Shown: one piece after another, positions 1 through 12,599 of the stretch
Layout: each line of letters starts with the position of its first letter
How positions within the stretch are numbered: position 1 is the stretch's first letter
Source of the DNA: Azolla pinnata
Taxonomy: Eukaryota > Streptophyta > Polypodiopsida > Salviniales > Salviniaceae
DNA: 33,156 nt
Reading direction: 5' to 3'
NCBI GenBank assembly: GCA_037176905.1
Contig: JBBBWG010000415.1
Coordinates: forward strand, 1-33,156
Position numbers and translations under genes: made by a program
The notes under the pieces: model-generated
Databases searched by the model: none
Seen by the model: the letters and a program-made list of their open reading frames with translations, nothing else
Told to the model about the DNA's origin: nothing

Positions 1-1233
1 TCGTTGTTTTCGGTGTTGCCCCTTCTCCCCCCCCCCCCCCCCCCCTTCCTTCGTGCATCTGCTCGAAAGCGCTCCCTTGCCTCTCGGAATCTGGATTTCT
101 TTCGCTCGGACTTGCAGCAGCGTTTCTGTTCTCGTTCCTCTCTGCGAGAGAAGGCTTTTGCTAACGCTTTGCTCCATCCGCTCTGCCTTGGAAACCAAAG
201 AGAAAGGCTCGCTGCCTCTTTTTGCTTGCCTACGGTTTTTTATGGCTCACAGGAAGATGGGGTTTGGTTGCGAAGGAAGACAGAACGAGGCTTTTGTGTA
301 GACAAAAAGAAGTGGAGATAAATGGCTCTCTTCAAGGGCTCGATACAGAAGAAATTTAACATCATCTTTGGTTCTTGAACAGGATGGAAAGGAGTTCTTT
401 TCTATGTTTTTGCTTGCGAAGGCTTGCTTAAGAGGCAATCTCCTTGGTGCTCCCCGAAGCTTGTAACATCGGCTTTGGATCAGGGAAAAATACTCTAAGG
501 AGAAGCCTTATTCTGGTGTCCTGCTTACAGAAGTTTATGCGGGAATTGGCTTTAGCTTGCAAACAGAATTTTTTTGGGCGTGGCATGAGAAACTTGTGTT
601 CTATTTACAAGCATCGCCCTGTAAGAAGCTCAGTGACTCTAGAAGTTTTTCAGGAAACGAAAGAAAGTTCTTAGCTCGCATAATCATATGTTAATTTGGC
701 TCTGTCGGAGCCAAAATCTGTAACTGCTGTTTGTTTTGGCCACTATTTTGAAAGAGTAACACACTTGCAATCAGTTTCTACATTTGCATGTATTGGGATA
801 TTGGGTGAGGCCATTGCATTCAAGGATAGTTTTCCTTTCCAAGACCATCCGCAATCTCACTATTTAATCTCATGGATTAAGGCAATGTCGAATGATGGCA
901 GTTACAGAAAAGCATGATGTTCAGACTAGCAATTCAGAGGACCCTGCTCTTGTTTTCATTTTCACCTGCAGAGTTTTGAAACATTGCAGAGACCATTTAT
1001 ATGCTGTTTGGAATGAGAAACTAAAAATAAATTATGGAGGGCACAAGAAATGGAAGGGAAAAAAAGAAATCAACAAGCCTGAGTTGGAGTACATGTTTTG
1101 CTTATGACACAATAGACTTCTCTTAAGGTTTGCATGGTCGTGTTGGAGTTGAGGACAGTATTCTGTGGTTTCCGAACTGCAGTACATTCTGTAAGGGTGG
1201 TTTTATGGTGCTTGGAGTATAGCTGTTTGACCC
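1..1233 (+). other. Upstream/leader region of the HUA2-like gene
   Basis: No conserved protein is visible here. The stretch opens with a pyrimidine-rich block and a 19-base C run (27-45) and contains many short ATG-started frames. It probably holds the 5' untranslated leader of the HUA2-like gene, perhaps with a leader intron, but I could not fix a transcription start or a leader splice pair. An in-frame TGA at 1228-1230, two codons before the ATG at 1234, shows that the reading frame does not extend upstream without splicing. The true promoter may lie before the window. Confidence 0.45.
27..45. repeat. Homopolymer C run (19 bases)
   Basis: Nineteen consecutive C in a CT-rich stretch. It is likely length-variable and prone to sequencing error. 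Confidence 0.9.
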
Positions 1234-4200
1234 ATGGCACCAGTACGAAAGAAGAACGTTAAGGCAGCTGCTGTTGCAGCATCAAAACTTGTTTGGAACA
1301 CAGGGGACCTTGTACTTGCCAAAGTCAAAGGACATCCATGGTGGCCTGCCAAGGTACATACATTGTTCCTTGTATAGCTAATAAAAACGACTGTACGTAT
1401 CTCTCTGAAATATGTGAACAATAGTGTCTTCCTGGAAATTCTTATTTTTTGTATCTATTAAATTTCTTTTATACATGTGAGTACAGTTAAAAAGTTCTTT
1501 GTGATTCAATTCAAACTGTGGGTATTAATATATACGTGGAAGTAGATTTTAGTCTTAATTGATGAGCCCGTATCAAAATTGTCTCGGAAACATGGCGTCT
1601 ACTATAATAATTTGCATCAGAATCTTCCAAAATATGAGCGGTTTTTGTCGAAGTTACATTTTGATCCATTCAAAATATGCACTCATGTGCATAAAGTGGA
1701 TTATAATATTAATTGGGCTTGTATATTAATGGTCCTAGAAATGAAATCCCTGGAATGTAGCGCTGCACAGAATTTATGTGATGTCCTGTTTTATCCTTTC
1801 ATCTTTCAGCTTGTCTTGAGTTGAATGCATTGTATGTTTCACAGATTAGTGTTCCTGAAAAGTTCGGCTTATCCGAGGATCGGAAGAAAGTGTTCGTTTA
1901 TTTCTTTGGGACACAGCAGATGTGAGTTATCTGCATTTATCAGTGCTTTGCATGGCTGTGTGTTTGCAGTATAAGATAACAAATAGATGATTTTTATGCT
2001 TGTTGTAGAGGATTTGTCCAACCGGCAGATGTGAAGAGTTTTACCGCTGAAACAAAGGATAGTCTGCTTGCCAAGGTCAAAGGTAAAAATTCTTTATCAG
2101 ATTTTGGGAGAGCAGTGAAAGAAATTTGCGATGCAGATGAAGGCATAGACAGTTCAGATGATGATGATTCTCAAGAAGAGACCAAGGATGCTGATAGCCA
2201 GAAGGTCGCAGACCTTGAAGTCAAAGATAAAATTGGACCCAAGGATGGTAGTATGTCAGCTACTGCTGATTTAAAACAGGGTGATTTATTGAATAATTCG
2301 CCTAAAGATCCAAAGAGTTACAGGACTGATTTCCTCAATAATGGTTCCTCAGTTAAAATTGAGAAGGCTGCCGGTGTTAGGAAAAATGTTGCTCAAGAAA
2401 GTCTAAGAAAACGGAGGAAGATAATAGTGTCTGATGAGGATTCAGATTCAAATGAAGATTTTGCTGTCAACAAGGACACTGGAGCTAATAGAAGTCCTGA
2501 AGTTCCAAAATCTCTTGATAAGGCTGGGTTTACGCACAAACAGCAAATGCAGGATGGAGCCTCTAATTCATGCGTTCGTGAGCTTAGTCATTCAGTTGAA
2601 TGCAGTTCAGCTGATGGAGTGAGGAAGGATAATAATTTGTCGACTGATGCACAAGATGCAAATCAAGATATCTCTAAAATTGGTGATTCTTCCTTTGGCG
2701 ACATTGACGATGATAAAGAAGCTGAGGATTTACGTCAGCAGACATTACTCCCTAAGAAAAAACGCAGAGTGTCAAAGAAACTTGAACAACGAGTTATTGA
2801 TATGGAAACAGAGATGCAACTTCATTCATTGGATTCACATTTGCTTGAACAAGAAGTGCAAGTTAAAGGAATCATTACTGAGTATCAACGAAGAAAAAAG
2901 GTTACAGATCTTGGACAACCAAATTCTGAGACACAGGTATGATGGCTTCCCAACTAAATATTCATTCTTTTTCACAAAATATCTGGTGTCTAATTTGTAT
3001 CTCACAATGCCTAAAGATTTCTGTTGGTAATATCATGCTGCAGAAACCTGCGGCTGTAGTTGACGAGAGAGGTCAAGCAATTGGTACATCAGATCAAAGT
3101 AAGGAAAAATCTCCAGCTAATATTTTGAGGCGCCAGAAAACATCAAACGAATGTGATCCAAAGACAGTAGAAGGTAAGGATCAACACCTAAGCGCCAGGA
3201 AAATAGAGAATGCTTCATCAAGGGAATCTGAACGTACAATTGACAGCAAAAATGCTTCAGCCTGGAAAAAGGATGAAACCTATTGGGAAAAGGAAATTGC
3301 AGTTCAAACAGAGGTTAAAACTGTTGTGAGAATAGATTCTGATCACATGAATGGAATCATGGTCACCAATCATATGAAGCCTCTTACAAAATCTAGATTT
3401 CTTGGAGACAGAGACACGTGTCTACCGCCCAAAGCAGATAAATATCGCATTAGAAGTAGCATTGCTGATGGTGAAGCTGCTCTTCCGCCATCAAAACGGA
3501 GACAGCGTGCACTTGAAGCAATGTCTGCATGTGCTGCTGAAGCAGCAGAAGGTGTTGAAGGCCAGCAGACTGTAAAAAGTATCATGCCTAAAGATGAAAG
3601 AATAAGAAATGCAACTGAAGTCAGTCCCATTTCTAAGTCTTCTGACTTCGATTCTGTTGTACAGCCAATTCAGTCAGGTCATGAGAAAGTCAATGCTTCA
3701 CAATTAGGTGAGGAAACAGCAAAGTATGGAGTCAATTTATCCTCTGATCATCAACGCACTGTTTCAGGTTCAGAATCTAAATTGAATGCCAACGCAGGTG
3801 TTCTGGATCATAAGAGAGATAATATCTTGCCACTGCGTTCACCAAAAACTTCTGAAAGTGGAAAATCAAAGCAAACGAAAATTCCGAATCAAAGTAAGCC
3901 ATCGGAAGGGTCAAGGATTGACACAGAAAAGTTGGATATGAAACCCAAATCGAAATCAACAAAAAACATTCCTGGTACTGAGAAAGTTAACGAGAAAGAT
4001 GTTGAAAAATATCAAGATCAACAGACCAGATATGGGAAACAAGATCATTCTACCAAACATGGAAAGCATCTGGATGTTACAAGTAAACATTCAGATAGCA
4101 CATCAAAGACTCCGGATCAGCATGGAAAACTGGCTGGGATGAATAACTTGAAGTCTAGTTTGCCAAATGCTCCATTGGAAGTGAAATTCGCACTGAAGCA

Positions 4201-7200
4201 GACTGTAAAGAACGCCAATACAATTGTTAGAAGTCGACATGAAGTGTTAGGGGCTCCTAAGTTGCAAATAGAGTCGAATTCTAACAAAGTGAGAGAGGCG
4301 TAAGTGTAGTGTAACTTTGGCTTTTGTTGTGATCGGCAAAGTTCTGTTTTGATATTATAAAGATTTTGACTGTCTGTTTCATTCACAGAGTTGAAGCTGC
4401 TAAAGAAGCTCAGCAAAAGGTGAAAGAGGCTCTTAAAAGGCATGTAACTGCAACATCAGTTCCCTTTTTGAAGGTTTCAGAGCCAGAGAAGTTGGCTTCT
4501 AACATCACGCAGACTCCTTCACCTCGAAACAGTTCCCCACATAACTCTCCCATGTATGTTCGAACTGTTGGCTATACCCGAGATCCTATTGAGATGTCAC
4601 ATACACCAAAGCCTACAGTTGCAAGTATGGTTGAAACTCCTGGAATTTCCGGAGAAGAAGTGAGGGTTAGCCCGGGTCAAATGTTGAGCTCAGGAGAGGC
4701 AAATATTGGCGGTGATACAGAAATGTCAGTTGCTCGAGATACTTTTGAGGGGATGCTTGAGACATTATCACGTACTAAAGAGAGCATAGCTCGAGCTACT
4801 CGTCATGCACTTGACTGTGCAAAGTTTGGAATTGCTGAGCAGGTATTGGTTATATTGAACCTTTGCTTGTATTTTGCTTGTCATATGCTACAGGACCTAT
4901 GTCATTAACTTTTGATTTGGGAGATAATAATGTAAATAAGGAAACAGTCTTAGATTAGATTGTTCAAACATTTAACTTGAATAAGAACCATTGTGACAAT
5001 CCCATGGAAAAATGAATTATCTACTTCCAACAAAGCTCTAGATGACATCAATTGGCTGTGAGCTTAGTTAATAGTTAGCCTGTGCTAGCCAACTTCACTT
5101 TCAGTATTTGTGAATTTATTCTTTTTTTAGCTGGTTGTGTTATGCAACCAAAAACCACTATTTTTTACATCCAATAGAAGATTTTAAGGAATGGAAAGAT
5201 ATAAAATCTGACATCATGCATAACTGCAAGTGTATTACGTGACCAGATCTGTATTAGAGTGCATTTGAATACCATTCTAAATGGTGATCTAGTGTTCGAT
5301 TTCCTTGTTGCAACTAACATTCTTTTTTCTTTTTAAATCAATTCTTATGTTTTTAGCTAATAGCAATCCCAGGTTACCAAATTAAATACTTTGGAGGCTT
5401 CTGAAGCCCCTGGAGGTTTTGGTTGTGTTGTCAGGTCTTATTATATTATAATTGCATATATCCATCAGTCAGCAATGTCTGTTTAATTCAGGTGTTTTTG
5501 TTTTCCTTGTGTTAACTGGCATCCTTCTATGCACCGATAATCCCAGCTCACGTGGTTCTGCAGCTGGCTAGAGCTATTTGCAAAATACAGAAAAAAACGT
5601 GTTTTGTCCATGAATAAATAATCTGCATCTTAAAGTCTGACCTATAATGAATAGGTCGTAAAGGTCACATCTAGTTTTGTCCAACAAAAACCGTTATATT
5701 CAGCTATCTACATCATATACTGTCATTGTTCTGTGCCCTTTTGGACTGTTTGAGCTTACCTGTATCCACTTAAGGTAGTTCAATTTGATAATTCTACTTG
5801 CATAAAAACTCATCCATATTGCATAGAAATGTAAAGGAGTTCAGTAGCTGTATTCTCATGTCTCAATTTATTTAACCCTACTCAGTTATAGATACATTTG
5901 CAACTAATTTCTAGGTTCTAGAAATCATTTTGCAAAGGCTCGAAAATGAGGGAAGCTTTCATCGCCGGATCGATTTGTTCTTTCTTGTGGATTCAATTAC
6001 CCAGCTCTCTGCTAGTACAGCAGGTATACCTTTCTTCCATAAGCTTCGTTTTAAATTAACTGAGACTTTCCTGCTAATTATACATACTAACATATGGTGT
6101 ATTGTTATCCAGGGGCTGCAGGAGCTGCATACCGTCCAGCTGTACAGGCTGCTCTTCCTCGATTGATACATGCAGCTGCTCCACCTGGAAGTGTAGCTCG
6201 CGAGAATCGTCGGCAATGTTTGAGGGTAACGTTAATAATTCCTGCAAAATTTGTAGGAAATAGCTGAGTTGGGTAAACTTGTTTATATTATTAGAATACA
6301 TATGAAGGTCATACACATGATGATACATTGTCCATGATATATGACGAAATTGACTTTTCATGGAATGCACTGGTTTTATCAATAAACCCATCTGAGACAT
6401 GTTTTCTTTCATAACTATATCAGTAAGTGTTACTTAACAATTATATCAGGGCTTATAGAGTGCTATATTCTCTAGTTAGATTTAGAGAATTTAGTCACTA
6501 TCTTTGTGCATGTTCGTTTTTCAATATTTTCAAACTAAGGATTTTCAATATGAATTGCAAATTCACCTTTGTAACCTGCATGTATTGTGTCCAAATGTTT
6601 ATCTCACTTTTTTTTGTGGCTGCATATAAAAATCTCGTTCTGTGTGAAGTTAAGCGTCATTGGTGCTTTTGGCTGGATGAATGCATGCTTTAAGGAGACA
6701 AATATGACTCTTATTTACGTTGCATGTATTTTGTTTTATGAGACAACACATGCACTAATGTGCTACTTTGCATATAAGTAATTTGTAATTATGCTTTCTC
6801 TATATATAGGTACTGAAACTTTGGAGATCCAGGATGATAATGCCTGACTCCATTTTGCAAGACTTTGTGAACGAGCTTGAGTCTCACAATGATGATAGAA
6901 TGATAAGTGCATCTCTTAGAAGACCTACCCGTTTTGAACGTGCTGTAGATGATCCCATAAGGGAAATGGAGGGGATGTATGTGGACGAATATGGAAGGTG
7001 AGCAGTAAGATCTGCTAAGAATGACATTAATTTGATTTAACGTACATGCTGTGGCATATGCTGATTTCTACTTTCTATCTTTTTCTCAGTAATGCGACAT
7101 TTGGTCTACCTGGACTGCTCTCTTCACGGATGTTTGAAGATGAGGAAGAATCCCCTGGCCATGTGAAGTCAACTGACAACATGTCACATTTTGTTGAATC

Positions 7201-8534
7201 TCCTGGCCGTGGAGGTGCAATAGAAGAGATCACAGAATTATTTTCTCAGCAATCGGACAAGCACAGACACGTACTAGAAGATGTAGAAGGAGAACTGGAG
7301 ATGGAGGATGCCTCTCCAGACAGAAACACTGGCAGTAACCGTATGGCACCAGAGCGTCAGTCTAAGGTGGTTCTAGAAGAGGCCTCACCACCTTTGCCAC
7401 CACCTCCAGATTGTCCTCCACCATCACCTCCACCATTACCAGAATCTCCGCCACCAATGCCGCTATCCCCTCCACCACCGCCATTGTCTCCCCCCCCACC
7501 ACCTCCACCTCCTGGATCTCCTCCTCCTGGCTCTTTCGTAGGATCATCCTACTATAGATCTGGTCAAGGTTATGCTCAGTGCGGAGAACAGAAGCCGTGT
7601 CTTCCTATTGCACAGACACATAACATGCATGGAATGACTGCTGGGGAAAATCATTATGCACGTTATTATTCAGTGCAAAGTCCTTCGCAAAACCCTGCTC
7701 AGGCTATAAATCGGGGATCTGCATATGGTTCTCCCAGGAGGTTCACTGTAACACATCCTCATCAACCTCCCAATTACATGCCTCAAGGACATGTTCAACA
7801 TGGATCCTTGAGCTCTCTTCAAACACAATATGCCCATCTTCCTTCACCACCACCACCACGACCACCGCCACCGCCACCGCAACCGCCACCACCACCGTTG
7901 CCACCACCACCACCTCCTCCAAGATCAGTTCCCTACGGAGTTTTGAAGTCTGTACACCAAACTTCCTCACCTTCATTTCAAAGAGATCCAGGCTATGCCC
8001 ATGCAAAACCCTGTGAGAAGGAACATCGCCAAGATAGGTTTGGAGAGGAAAACTTTTTGCCTATGGCTGCAGGTATGTATAAGTATTTTTTGTAAGCCGA
8101 ACACAAATGCAAAGAATGCTGAACTGTCGCTGAAGGCTCTTTAATGTGCAGGTGGTCAATTTTCCAAAGAAGGCAAAGCGACACATAATTGGATGTACCC
8201 ATCTCATGAATCACAGTCTAGATTGGGCTACAATTGTCCCCCAAACACTCAATGTCAGGAAATGTCATCCCAACCAGCTGTAGGAGTTTCCATTCCTGTA
8301 CCAGCAGTTGAGATGCCAAACGCCTTGTACACTGGTCGAGGCTCAGGGATACACGGTGGATTGATGTTTGATGCTTCAGGTTTGCTCTTTGATAGTCATG
8401 ATGTACCATTTGTTTCATATATTTTCTATCTTGGCATTATCTTATGGGAGGGTCTTATGTATGCAGCAAATCAGACGAAGGTACAAGTTGTGGGAAGGCA
8501 TAGGGGCTCAACATCAAATTGGAGGCCAAATTAG
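1234..8534 (+). CDS. HUA2-like (HULK family) PWWP/RPR-domain nuclear protein, 11 coding exons
   Basis: Coding exons: 1234-1353, 1845-1921, 2009-2936, 3044-4299, 4389-4842, 5915-6023, 6113-6225, 6810-6997, 7090-8072, 8152-8379, 8467-8534. They total 4524 nt and give 1507 aa. All introns are GT-AG and phases match at every join. The PWWP domain (about residues 20-80) contains GDLVLAKVKGHPWWPAK and continues across exons 2-3. The middle is acidic and lysine-rich with likely nuclear signals (KKKRRVSKK, LRKRRK). Exons 5-8 encode the RPR/CID-like region, about residues 910-1070, with RIDLFFLVDSITQ and ALPRLIHAAAPPGS. Exon 9 carries two proline-rich blocks. Arabidopsis HUA2 has the same order and is about 1390 aa; that family acts in the nucleus on expression and processing of flowering regulators such as AGAMOUS and FLC. 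The role in this species is inferred. The last exon pair is the least certain part. Confidence 0.9.
1354..1844 (+). other. HUA2-like intron 1 (inside the PWWP domain)
   Basis: A GT-AG intron of 491 nt, AT-rich, splitting the PWWP domain directly after WWPAK in phase 0. I see no gene or repeat in it. Confidence 0.85.
4843..5914 (+). other. HUA2-like intron 5 (1072 nt)
   Basis: This is the longest intron of the gene, AT-rich, and it interrupts the RPR region after GIAEQ in phase 0. I see no missing exon: the protein reads continuously across it (AKFGIAEQ then VLEIILQ), as expected for the family. No recognisable mobile element. Confidence 0.85.
6226..6809 (+). other. HUA2-like intron 7
   Basis: A 584-nt AT-rich GT-AG intron in phase 0 between RRQCLR and VLKLWRS of the RPR region. 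Nothing else is recognisable in it. Confidence 0.85.
8380..8466 (+). other. Candidate 87-nt in-frame last intron of the HUA2-like gene
   Basis: The donor is CAG/GTTTGC and the acceptor TATGCAG. The length is exactly 29 codons with no in-frame stop, so spliced and retained forms both stay in frame and share the TAG at 8532-8534. The retained version adds a hydrophobic stretch (VPFVSYIFYLGIILW) that is out of place in a nuclear, proline-rich protein. That is the main reason for calling an intron. Confidence 0.6.
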
Positions 8535-11500
8535 GATGAAGTGGGATACCTGATGAATACATTGCAGTGGGTGAGGCTGACAATTTGTAGTCTCTTAGGA
8601 TGATTTATCCAATGAGAACACATACAATTACTGCAACCACAAGTTGTCTTTAGATGTAGCATGATGGCAAGGAGAATCCAATATGATGATCCTGTCATGA
8701 AATGCCAGGTATTCTTTTGATCAGCAGCTGATACTATATTAGTTAAAAGAGGGCCTGCTATTTTGAGAGATGTACATATGTACCTTGTGTCTAGTTGCAG
8801 ATGTATACAATCAATCAGTCATGTTCATTTGAGCTGAATGAATGCACTATCAAGGAGTAATTGGATTCTCAGGGATATCTTGACCCTCAGTATGGTATTG
8901 AATATCATTTGTTTATACTTACAAATCGAAAATTTTAAGCATGCCTAACTTGGAAGTTGAGGTATGTTATCATGACGGGATTTATAGAGGAACTTAATTC
9001 ATTCTGAGGGCTTTCTTACCATATATGCGAAACTGCAAACTTGACCATATATTTACCAGCCTTGACTCTCTCCTTGAGAGTTTTGATTGACTTGCTTGTT
9101 AATAGGGTATTGATGTGATGATCACAGACCATATTTTTTCTCTGTTTGCATACTTACAATTTAATTTGACCTCATTCCAGCCGCATTCATTTCAATATAG
9201 TCATTAAGGTTTTGTCCTGTTCAACATAGAACGTCTCATTGAGGACTCCGCCAAGAAATTTGCAACATTGACAGTCTTTTGTGCTCGTCAGAAAGAGGTT
9301 ATTTTTACACTCTTACAGTAACAAGCTTTATCTTCAAAGAGCACTTCTGCAGAAGCGCTCTCCCAATCCCCTAGTACTATTCTCTGTTGAACAGTAAGTT
9401 ATTTTGCCTGATTGAAATAAAATATTTTTCCACTGTATAATGTAGAGTAGATCAAGTGGAAAACAAATATCTTTGCCTTGAACTTTGGAATCACACAGAC
9501 ATTAGCGGCTGTTTGAATTTGACCTGCAGGATTTTGGGCTGATAATGCTGTGCAAAGTTTCTATATGCGTTAAATATCTAAGTATTATGGAATTTGTTAT
9601 TGACAATGGTAATTATGAACTTGCATGCAGTGATGTTCCACTCCAATGAGGTATAAAGGGTAGAGGAGTTGTATCAGTGTTAATGAATTTGCAGTTTACT
9701 TGGTATTACTGGCTATAAAATAGGTAAACTGAGATCTTTTCTATGTATAGAACTTCTGTTTGTACTTTGGATGTAGATAAGCTTCAGCTGATATCAGTTG
9801 TTATATCCTGATTTCATCACGGAATGCTTTCATGATTACAGCTATCAGCCTTTAACAGTGAAATGCTTGAACTAATGAGAACATTGGAGTTTACTATGGA
9901 CGATTTGTTACATACCCATGATGTAAAAAGGGAAGACCATCACATCAACACATCTATAAGCTAATGAGAGAAGTTACCAAGAGCTGTCCGTTGATATTAG
10001 TTCTCTGGGTAAAATGTGTTAGATACTAGACCATTGCTCTCCAATTCTGTTCAATATGTACTCAACACGGAAGGAATTTGCTCTAGTACTCTGCCCTGTT
10101 CCAATTTGATGCAGGTATTGATTTCATGCAGCTTTGGTATGGCGCGGTAGAAGTAAGAGAGAAGGTTTCTTTTTGTTGGGACTCAGCTGGGCATTGATAT
10201 TAAAACTCAAAACTGGTATGGAGGTTTGTAATCGGAGCTTTTTTCTGCACACCATCCATGGATTATGTTATCTTCAAGAACTTGCTGACTGTTCTGCATT
10301 GCTAGATAAAAAAGACACACCGATTCGTGCTGGAACAAGAGAACAGTTGGTGGAGAACAGATTCGAGGCCCCGCATCCCAATGGTTCTCTTTGTGCTGGA
10401 CTTGCTAGATTTGATTGCTTTTGGAAGGGAACCATTTCTGGTGATCTCTAGATATCAGCAATCTAAGTGCTATCAACGAATCCAGAAGTTGAAGGGAATA
10501 TCCAAAACCCTATACCCCCCTCAACTTCATGATTTAAGCACTATTTGCATGTGCAGCACGAGCAATTGCTTAAAGATTATACTGAAGCTCCAATGATCAA
10601 AACGGCATTTTCATCATATGCCAAAATCTGTTCCCAAGATTTGAAGTCGCAGTTCATGCACTTCATTTATCCATCCGATTTGAGTGTTTAACCCTAAATG
10701 ACGTCTTAATTGTACACTAAACTATTTCAGAACTAATATGATGTGAGCATTCTAAAGATCCAATGCGGCCCGCAACTACTCCAATCCCATAGTTTGATAC
10801 AAGCTTTTTGCGATCAACATCTCTTATATATTCGGTTTTTAATCATGTGTCGATTCAGTTCTGTGTTCAAGAAAAGGGTTAGTTTTAGGTTTGTGATCAA
10901 ACGTGGTTGGTTAAGAGCTCCTCTTTCCATGAATCGGTTCTCGTTTAAACGGCTTGGATCGAATCACTTCGATTCAAGCCTCCACATGGAGCTAGATAAT
11001 ACAAAGCTTAATCTGCAGTTGTGGGCGGTTTGATCATGTACTCGCTCTTGATCATTCCAGCGGTTCGGGCTCTGAGGGGATTGTCATCATCAGAAGAATT
11101 GTAATGCAAAGAGAAGCAGGATGCTTCTGGAGAAGCTCTGCTGGGTTACTCCAAAGGATATGTCGGTAGTGTTTGAATGCCCGTAAACAGAAGCATATGG
11201 CTTCGAGGATCTTCTTGATTTGGATCTCTGACACCAAGCCCATCGATTCTTCGAGCTTTGAACAAGCTTGGGAATCAAGCTTTCAGCCTCTGATTTTTTT
11301 TCTCCCGTTCTCCTGCCAGCAAGTACTGCGTGCATCGAGCTCTGCTTTCTACTCCGTTTGTTCGCGATCGAGATGAGAAAAAGCGAAGAAAGGTAGACCT
11401 TCCTTTTGTGAGGTCTCGCTCTCCTCGAGCAACTGCTCCGTTCGATTTTTTCGGTTAATCGTGTAAGAAAGTGTTGTTGTTCATTGGTTGCATGGAGGAT

Positions 11501-11810
11501 GGGATGGGCTCTGCTGCTTCTACGACATATTGATTCTGGATCGAGCCACAATATATAGCTATACACAATATCTTTTAAGCCACATTCTGGCGAAAGAGTC
11601 TGGAAACATCGAGATGCATTTGTTTTTTTTTTCTTTTTTTCTTTTCCTTTTCGAGCGACAACGATGATGATCATGATGGTGATTGATGATGATGATGGTG
11701 GTGGTGATGGTGGTGATGCTGGACATGCGTACATGCAAGTTGAAGCATAGAGGGGGTCGGCAGGTCGAAGTCGTTAATGTCATGAGCTGAAGAGGTGTGT
11801 ATATAGATAT
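8535..11810. other. Gene-free stretch downstream of the HUA2-like gene
   Basis: The first part presumably holds the HUA2-like 3' untranslated region. I found no conserved protein on either strand. Frames at 10134-10596 and 11090-11734 have no family resemblance and low-complexity composition. A short GATGAT/GGTGAT repeat lies at about 11660-11722, which is why the reverse strand reads as histidines. No tRNA or rRNA was recognised. Confidence 0.6.
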
Positions 11811-12290
11811 ATCGGCACAGGTAGCCGATCCCCATGTTTTTATACAGATATATCGGCACAGGTAGCTGATCTCCATGTTTATATACAAATTTATCGGCAC
11901 AGGTAGCTGATCTCCATGTTTTTATATAGGTATATCGGCACAGGTAGCCGATCTCCATATTTTTATACAGATATGTCGGCACAGGTAGCTGATCTCCATG
12001 TTTTTATGCAAACACATCAACACAACTAGCTGATCTCAATGTTTTTATACAGATATATCGGCTCAACTAGCTGAACTCGATGTTTTTATATAGATGTATC
12101 GGCACAACTAGCTGATCTCAATGTTTTTTACACAGATATATTGGCACAACTAGCTGATCTCAATGCTGTTATACAGATACATCAGCACAATCAGCTGATC
12201 TCAATGTCTTTATATAGATACATCGGCACAGCTAGCTAGCTGATCTCAATGTCTTTATACAGATATATCGGCACAGCTAGCTGATCTTGA
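11811..12290 (+). repeat. Minisatellite: 12 tandem copies of a 41-bp unit
   Basis: The motif ATCGGCAC or a variant recurs at 11811, 11852, 11893, 11934, 11975, 12016, 12057, 12098, 12140, 12181, 12222 and 12267. Spacing is 41 except one 42 (an extra T) and one 45 (an extra GCTA). The first five units carry an ACAGGTAGC core. The later seven carry ACAACTAGC- or ACAGCTAGC-like cores, so there are two subfamilies. Most units contain ATCGGC, a 7-base loop and GCCGAT or GCTGAT, a short inverted repeat. There are no unique spacers, so it is not a CRISPR. It lies about 1.6 kb upstream of the SERK start codon. Confidence 0.95.
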
Positions 12291-12599
12291 TAGGGTAAAA
12301 ACAGACAGGAAAGAAACAACTCCGAGTCTGTCATCAGGTGCACCTTTCCTTTGGTCAACCAATCCACATGGATCCATCCATCCAGATGCATATGCAATAT
12401 GGGTGCGATGCCGCCACGCGCATACATGAACATACACGCCGATGTAGTTATGTGCGTCGATGTATGTATGTGCATGGTGCATGAATGAATCGATCCATCC
12501 ATCGATCGATGCAATGCGTGTGTGCAATGTGCATGAATGGCATGCATGCATGTGTCTCGGCCCGAATCGATCCATCGGTTGATGGAATGTGCAGAGCAG

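Noticed and set aside
7362-8006. Minus-strand valine- and glutamate-rich frames opposite HUA2-like exon 9
   Set aside because: They are shadows of the proline codons on the plus strand, which belong to a well-supported exon.
11559-11982. Minus-strand frames with repeated YLCRYIYIKT-like peptides
   Set aside because: They are translations of the 41-bp array. As 41 is not a multiple of three the same peptide appears in all frames, so this is no sign of a gene.
11811-12290. CRISPR-like array
   Set aside because: Units are contiguous without unique spacers, and the genome is a plant.
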